NCBI GenBank assembly: GCA_963779225.1 | Contig: CAVZWW010000001.1 | Span: forward strand, 124,001-188,000 | Origin: CAVPCZ01 sp963779225 | GTDB taxonomy: Bacteria > Bacteroidota > Ignavibacteria > UBA10030 > UBA6906 | Direction: 5' to 3' | Length of the DNA: 64,000 nucleotides | Program-made: the position numbers and the translations under genes | Shown here: piece by piece, positions 59,969-64,000 of the stretch | Position numbering within the stretch: the first letter of the stretch is position 1 | Layout: each line of letters opens with the position of its first letter | The notes under the pieces: model-generated | The model's input: only the letters and a program-made list of their open reading frames with translations | Databases searched by the model: none | What the model was told of the DNA's origin: nothing

Positions 59969-62404
59969 TCAGCGGCGCACAAGAGACAGTGCATGGTCCC
60001 CGTGAATGAACAACTGATTGGATATCGTGTGGATCCCCCCTTCACCTGCGGTGGCGAGCGGCACGTCGTCCAGCAGCAGTTCGCAGCAAACGGGGGAAAA
60101 GAGATGGAGGTCCACTACACCGTGCGCACGAATGCGGATATCGAGACGATCTTCGGTGTCGTGTACTTCGAGGACCTCCGCGTTGGCTATTTCTCTGAAA
60201 CACCATTGTGGTGGCTCCGGCCCATACACAATATCGAGAGAGTTCTCTCCCGGATCAATCATGCCCGAAGGAAGCTTACAGCATCCGCGGAGGATCCTGC
60301 CGTTGAGGCGGAGCTCCCGGAGGAAGGGACCCCGGTTTTGTACGCGGACATCATATCGTGCGCCGCGGTACCGGAGACCGGCGAGATGCATCTCTTCGAT
60401 CGGAAGTACAAGAGGGATGATCGTCATCCCTCCACCGTCAATCTCAATGCCAAACAAGCCTTCGAGCAGGGCTGCATGCCAGCCGGTGACGCAGTTCAGG
60501 TTTGAAGGCGATCCGTGCCGGCGCCAGGAGTCGGGGTTGTCCCCGTCAAAGTCTTCCAGCGAGAGGTACTCCGGACAGTATCCGAGGTTGTTGAGAACCC
60601 GCTCAACGCAGCCAAGCCAGAGCAGGATGTCTTTTTCCCTCCCCGCCCTTCGAAGGATCCTGAGTGCATAGACATCCCAGTGCGGATACCATGCGCCGGA
60701 TATGGTTTCCGAGCCTGCGTTGGTATCCCATGATGGCAACACGCGGAGTCCCGCGGGGGTGAGAAGATGCCGGGCAATGAAATCGGCGCATTCTGCAAGC
60801 TTCGGCCGGATGAGCGACATCCCGAGGGGGGAGTGAAGGAACAGAAGAGTGAAGAGAGGGAAGCTGACGTTCCGTGTCCCTGTTGTCAGGTCGAGCCCAT
60901 CGATCAGAAACCCGTGCTCTTCATCCCAGAATATCTTGAGAAAATGGTGTTCGATCCGCAGAGCCATCTCCACGGCGCCCCGGGCCGTGGCTTCGTCTCC
61001 CATTATCCGGGCGATGTTTTCGGAGGTCCGGCAAAACGTGTAGAATCCGGCAATCTCCAGAGCGACGGCGCTGGTCTCCGTGCGGGAAAAATGGGAAGGG
61101 ATGTCCGGATAGAACCCGCTGTTGACGAAGAGCCCGCGGCTGTCACATGTTGCGGAAAGTTCTTCAAAGTGCCTGACGACATGTGGATACACCGTGCCAA
61201 GTACCTGGGTGTCGCCGGTCTCGCAGAATGTCGCCCAGGCAAGCGACGCCAGGAGAACCTCCAGCGCACCTCTGGGCTGCGTGTCAAGAGGCTCAAGAGA
61301 GCGCGTCCATCGCATGGGAATGTAACCGCCTTCGTCCCGATGCGTGTTGACAAATGCCGTCGTATGATGCGCCACTCCGGTGCCTCCCCACCGGAGGGCA
61401 GCCAGGCTGGTTACCATGGCATCCCACGACCAGATCCAGTAGTATGATCCCGGGGTTGCTCGCGGGATGCCATGATCCCGGATGATACACGACTCCACGA
61501 GTCCGGGAACCGTCATGAAGAACTTCTCTACCTGCGGATATCCGGGAACCTGAAGCGCGGGTGCCCCGGCCTTCAACCGCTCGTGGGTTGTCCGGGTCCG
61601 GGCGGGTATGCGCCCCGGTTCAGCATCTTCCGGGGGCGGGTGCACCTCTTCGTCGAAAACGATAACGAACGGAGGGAACGCCTCTCCCTCTTTCAGTACC
61701 CGTGCGGTGAAAACAAATGCGTCGTGCTCCTCTTCAAGCACAAACTCCTCACCCCTTATCCGGATGGAGACCCCCGCATCGTACAGAGGGAGCGGGAAGT
61801 CACGGTATGCTGGCAGCAGGTCATCGCGTTTCGCAAGACCTGACCGGCACCGGCGGCTGAAAATGGTGCGCCGGACGGGCTCCGGGATCAGAAAATCTCC
61901 TGCGTACGGGCCTTCCCTTTTCATCCATTCATCCAGCACAATTCTGTCCCTGAAACCGAGCGTAAGCATACCTGCCTCCGCGGTTCCCTCTGTCCACGTG
62001 CGTGTACCCTGCACCTGCGTGAACCAGACGTTCTTTGAGAAGCGGATCCGCAAGGAAGTAAACCGCCGGACGGCCAAAGTGCAACTCACAACCAGGATAC
62101 GTCCGGAAACAGCGATATCCAGTCCGGCCTCCCCGCCACTAAATTCTCCGCGGACCTGCACGGAACCGGGACACCAGTCGAATTCCCGGAAGAGGATCGG
62201 GAATTCCTCATGATCCGCTCCGACTGCGGCAAACGTACACACCGGCTCTTCTCCGGCAAATACACGGGAGTTCCGGCTGACCGGTTGCTCACCGTGATAT
62301 CCGATTTCTCCGATGCCGTGTTTTGCGGACGAAACAAATGCATACACCCGGTCATCGGAGATCCAGCAACCACGGTCGGTCAGCTGTTCAGGATTGATGC
62401 GCAT
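59969..62404 (-). CDS. Six-hairpin glycosidase-like protein
   Basis: An 811-residue protein: a beta-rich N-terminal part (about 270 residues), an (alpha/alpha)6 barrel and a C-terminal beta part. In the barrel, 'YYWIWSWDAMVTSLAALRWG', 'HRDEGGYIPMRW', 'SHFSRTETSAVALE' and 'GAWYPHWDVYALRIL' recall trehalase, GH63 or amylo-1,6-glucosidase-type enzymes; the Asp in 'SWDAM' and Glu/Asp near 'HRDEGG' could be catalytic. No signal peptide is seen, so it likely acts in the cytoplasm. It overlaps the heparinase-like gene by 17 bases. Exact glycan unknown. Confidence 0.72.
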   Translation of the reverse strand: MRINPEQLTDRGCWISDDRVYAFVSSAKHGIGEIGYHGEQPVSRNSRVFAGEEPVCTFAAVGADHEEFPILFREFDWCPGSVQVRGEFSGGEAGLDIAVSGRILVVSCTLAVRRFTSLRIRFSKNVWFTQVQGTRTWTEGTAEAGMLTLGFRDRIVLDEWMKREGPYAGDFLIPEPVRRTIFSRRCRSGLAKRDDLLPAYRDFPLPLYDAGVSIRIRGEEFVLEEEHDAFVFTARVLKEGEAFPPFVIVFDEEVHPPPEDAEPGRIPARTRTTHERLKAGAPALQVPGYPQVEKFFMTVPGLVESCIIRDHGIPRATPGSYYWIWSWDAMVTSLAALRWGGTGVAHHTTAFVNTHRDEGGYIPMRWTRSLEPLDTQPRGALEVLLASLAWATFCETGDTQVLGTVYPHVVRHFEELSATCDSRGLFVNSGFYPDIPSHFSRTETSAVALEIAGFYTFCRTSENIARIMGDEATARGAVEMALRIEHHFLKIFWDEEHGFLIDGLDLTTGTRNVSFPLFTLLFLHSPLGMSLIRPKLAECADFIARHLLTPAGLRVLPSWDTNAGSETISGAWYPHWDVYALRILRRAGREKDILLWLGCVERVLNNLGYCPEYLSLEDFDGDNPDSWRRHGSPSNLNCVTGWHAALLEGLFGIEIDGGGMTIIPLVLPIEEMHLAGLRYRGARYDVRVQNRGPFLRELRLNGRILRGCCKLPSGMIDPGENSLDIVYGPEPPQWCFREIANAEVLEVHDTEDRLDIRIRAHGVVDLHLFSPVCCELLLDDVPLATAGEGGIHTISNQLFIHGDHALSLVRR

Positions 62405-64000
62405 GGGAGGGCTCCCGGTTCAGCCAGCGGCCGTCATACAGAAGGGAAAAACCTCCTGCAAACGAAATGCGGAAAGCGGATTTCCCGGCCGCTTGAACGG
62501 CCGGGAGGGGTTCCGGCGTCAACAGATGGCACCATATGAACCTGGTTTGTGATGCGTGCACAGCACTCTTCAGGTAGTAATCCCGTGTCCCGTCATTCGG
62601 ATATGCCGGGATAAACTCTGTGAGACCCGTCTCTTCCGCTGCGCCCCAGGGGGCAAGCAGAATGAACCGGACAGCGCCGGGAAGCGAATAGACTTTTCCG
62701 GGCTCTCCGGGTACGGGTACAAACTTCCCCCAGGAGTGCATATTCAATTCGATGGAATGCGTACGGGTGCAACGGACCGTGTCAACACCCACGATGCATC
62801 GATCCAGATCGATGTAGAGCGCGCGGGCACATTGTTCCACCTCGAGGTGCGGAAGAAATGTACCGGACAGTTCCACGGAAAGGGCGATTGTGGTCCCCTC
62901 GACCCGGACCGCCGGCGGCGGAGCCAGTACGTCCGGAGGAAAGAAATCCGGCAGCCAGACCGTGGAGTCTCCAATTTGTCCACGGCCGTCTATTGTCACA
63001 ACATTGTGAAGAGAGGAGTCGCGGCGGTACACCGGTCCCGAGCCGTTCACGAGAAAGGTGTTCCGTCTGTACAGAAGAAATGTCCCGTTGGCCGGGTCGC
63101 TGTGGCCGTATGCGCCATATTCGCCGTTCCGGTATCGTTGCATACCGAGGGGTGGGCCCGACCTGAATGTGAAGACAGCATCGGAAGAACGAAGGCAGAT
63201 CTGGCCGCCATCGGCAAAGTACTCCACCTGTGGCAGGGTGTCCTCAGCCGCAATGGAGGGATCAAAGAACAGGAACTCGTAGACCCGCCTCCTGGCAGGT
63301 ACGCTCCGCACATCGACACCTTCATGCGGAAGAAACTGCAGCAGCTTCCCCAGCGATTGCGCAAGAGGAGAACCCGTCCGTGCGGCAATCAAGAAATGGC
63401 ACCAGCTGTCGCCGCCAACCCGGTACTGCGGATCCCCTATGGTGACTCCGCACAAAGCGTCGGGGGAAAGCGTTGCAGCCCGGAATGTCGACGCCCGTTC
63501 CACACCGGATGTGGTCCGCCAGAGATCTTCGCCGGTGCATACCCGGAGGAGCTCCAGCCAGCGCAGGAGGAAACCGAACTCATAGATCCAGAGATTGATG
63601 CCGTGTGGATACGATCCGTCCTCAGGGAGAAGAGAGAGGGCGCAATCCAGATCTCCACGCAGGCGGGCGGCCAGCTCCACGGCTCCCGGATGATCCTCCC
63701 AGAAGAGAAAAGAAAATGCCAGCAGCCCGAGTCCGCACCCGAGATAGTGTGCCTGTCCGTAGTCGCGCCGGTCATTGCCGAGATATGCCCGGCAGATGTC
63801 CGCTATCTCTTCCATGCGCACCTTCGCCCGTTCCCGCTCCCCGGCGCTGAGCAGCGCATGGAGCCAATCGTATCCCAGGCAAAGCACAAACAACACCTCG
63901 CCCGCCTGTGTGTCTATCGCGAGCGGTTCAAAGTCCGGACGTCGGGTTTCCTCCAGATAATTCCGGAAGGCCTCACGGGCCCTGCCGGAATTTTCCTCCC
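62388..64000 (-). CDS. Heparinase II/III-like protein, 5' end beyond window
   Basis: At least 537 residues, open to the window edge (no start inside: the frame continues as 'RARE..RNYLEETRRPDFEP' to 63998). The first part is helical ('FEPLAIDTQAGEVLFVLCLGYDW' region, key 'LGYDW'), as in the alpha/alpha barrel of heparinase II/III proteins; the rest is a beta-sandwich with 'GQICLRSSDAVFTFRSGPP', 'HSDPANGTFLLYRRNTFLVN' and 'SSLHNVVTIDGRGQ'. These are family marks of polysaccharide lyases (PL12/15/21-like). Probably degrades a uronic-acid glycan together with the overlapping glycosidase. Confidence 0.75.
   Translation of the reverse strand, partial: EENSGRAREAFRNYLEETRRPDFEPLAIDTQAGEVLFVLCLGYDWLHALLSAGERERAKVRMEEIADICRAYLGNDRRDYGQAHYLGCGLGLLAFSFLFWEDHPGAVELAARLRGDLDCALSLLPEDGSYPHGINLWIYEFGFLLRWLELLRVCTGEDLWRTTSGVERASTFRAATLSPDALCGVTIGDPQYRVGGDSWCHFLIAARTGSPLAQSLGKLLQFLPHEGVDVRSVPARRRVYEFLFFDPSIAAEDTLPQVEYFADGGQICLRSSDAVFTFRSGPPLGMQRYRNGEYGAYGHSDPANGTFLLYRRNTFLVNGSGPVYRRDSSLHNVVTIDGRGQIGDSTVWLPDFFPPDVLAPPPAVRVEGTTIALSVELSGTFLPHLEVEQCARALYIDLDRCIVGVDTVRCTRTHSIELNMHSWGKFVPVPGEPGKVYSLPGAVRFILLAPWGAAEETGLTEFIPAYPNDGTRDYYLKSAVHASQTRFIWCHLLTPEPLPAVQAAGKSAFRISFAGGFSLLYDGRWLNREPSHAHQS

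Overview
The window reads as one GC-rich bacterial chromosome segment, probably from the Bacteroidota/Ignavibacteriota (Chlorobi) side of the FCB group. Three secreted proteins end in type IX secretion sorting domains with the 'YPNPFNP' signature (44266-45372, 47683-49590, 52229-53656). There is also a TonB-dependent receptor with a carboxypeptidase-like N-terminal domain, and many ATGA stop/start couplings. No tRNA, rRNA, CRISPR array, insertion sequence or phage gene was seen. No gap between genes exceeds about 300 bases.

Region 1 (1-14141) is a regulatory and respiratory block. The tail of a histidine kinase overlaps a sigma-54-dependent NtrC-type regulator, followed by a universal stress protein and a receiver-like protein. 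Then comes a run of multihaem cytochrome genes: a 13-haem cytochrome fused to a cytochrome b domain, a 19-haem cytochrome with a separate cytochrome b, a 4-haem periplasmic cytochrome, a 7-site NapC/ImcH-like quinol dehydrogenase, an outer-membrane beta barrel, a 14-haem cytochrome and a 13-site lipoprotein cytochrome. Together they have about 70 predicted haem c sites, which fits an extracellular electron transfer conduit running from quinol to the cell surface. I see sigma-54 -24/-12 elements before the stress-protein gene, the first cytochrome and ccmF, each with a candidate upstream activator site. This suggests that the two-component system at the left edge controls the block.

Region 2 (14142-27958) is a long, tightly packed gene run. 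It starts with ccmF (cytochrome c maturation), then a ferredoxin, a nitroreductase-like protein and a methionine gamma-lyase-like enzyme. A four-subunit 2-oxoacid:ferredoxin oxidoreductase follows, whose gamma subunit carries a frameshift, and then two small ferritin-like proteins. It ends with an isocitrate/isopropylmalate-type dehydrogenase, an HMG-CoA-lyase-like enzyme, a family III CoA transferase, a two-subunit aconitase/isopropylmalate-dehydratase and an OsmC protein. Specificity residues in several of these depart from the named families, so the block may be an undescribed carboxylic-acid pathway, for example an alternative citrate or citrate-analogue cleavage route.

Region 3 (28027-53656) is mostly housekeeping: hemN, an atypical pyruvate-kinase-like protein, two MFS transporters, phosphoglycerate mutase, a DEAD-box helicase, an acyl-ACP desaturase, serA, typA, an FKBP lipoprotein, a PfkB sugar kinase and queE/queD. 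It also holds a TonB receptor with a broken signal-peptide region and the three type IX cargo proteins.

Region 4 (53753-64000) looks catabolic. It has an MtaB-like methanol:corrinoid methyltransferase, a sodium:solute symporter with a small membrane partner, an MtaA-like methyltransferase, and the 3' remnant of a lost gene. On the opposite strand lie a heparinase-like protein (cut by the window edge), a six-hairpin glycosidase-like protein and a PhyH dioxygenase.
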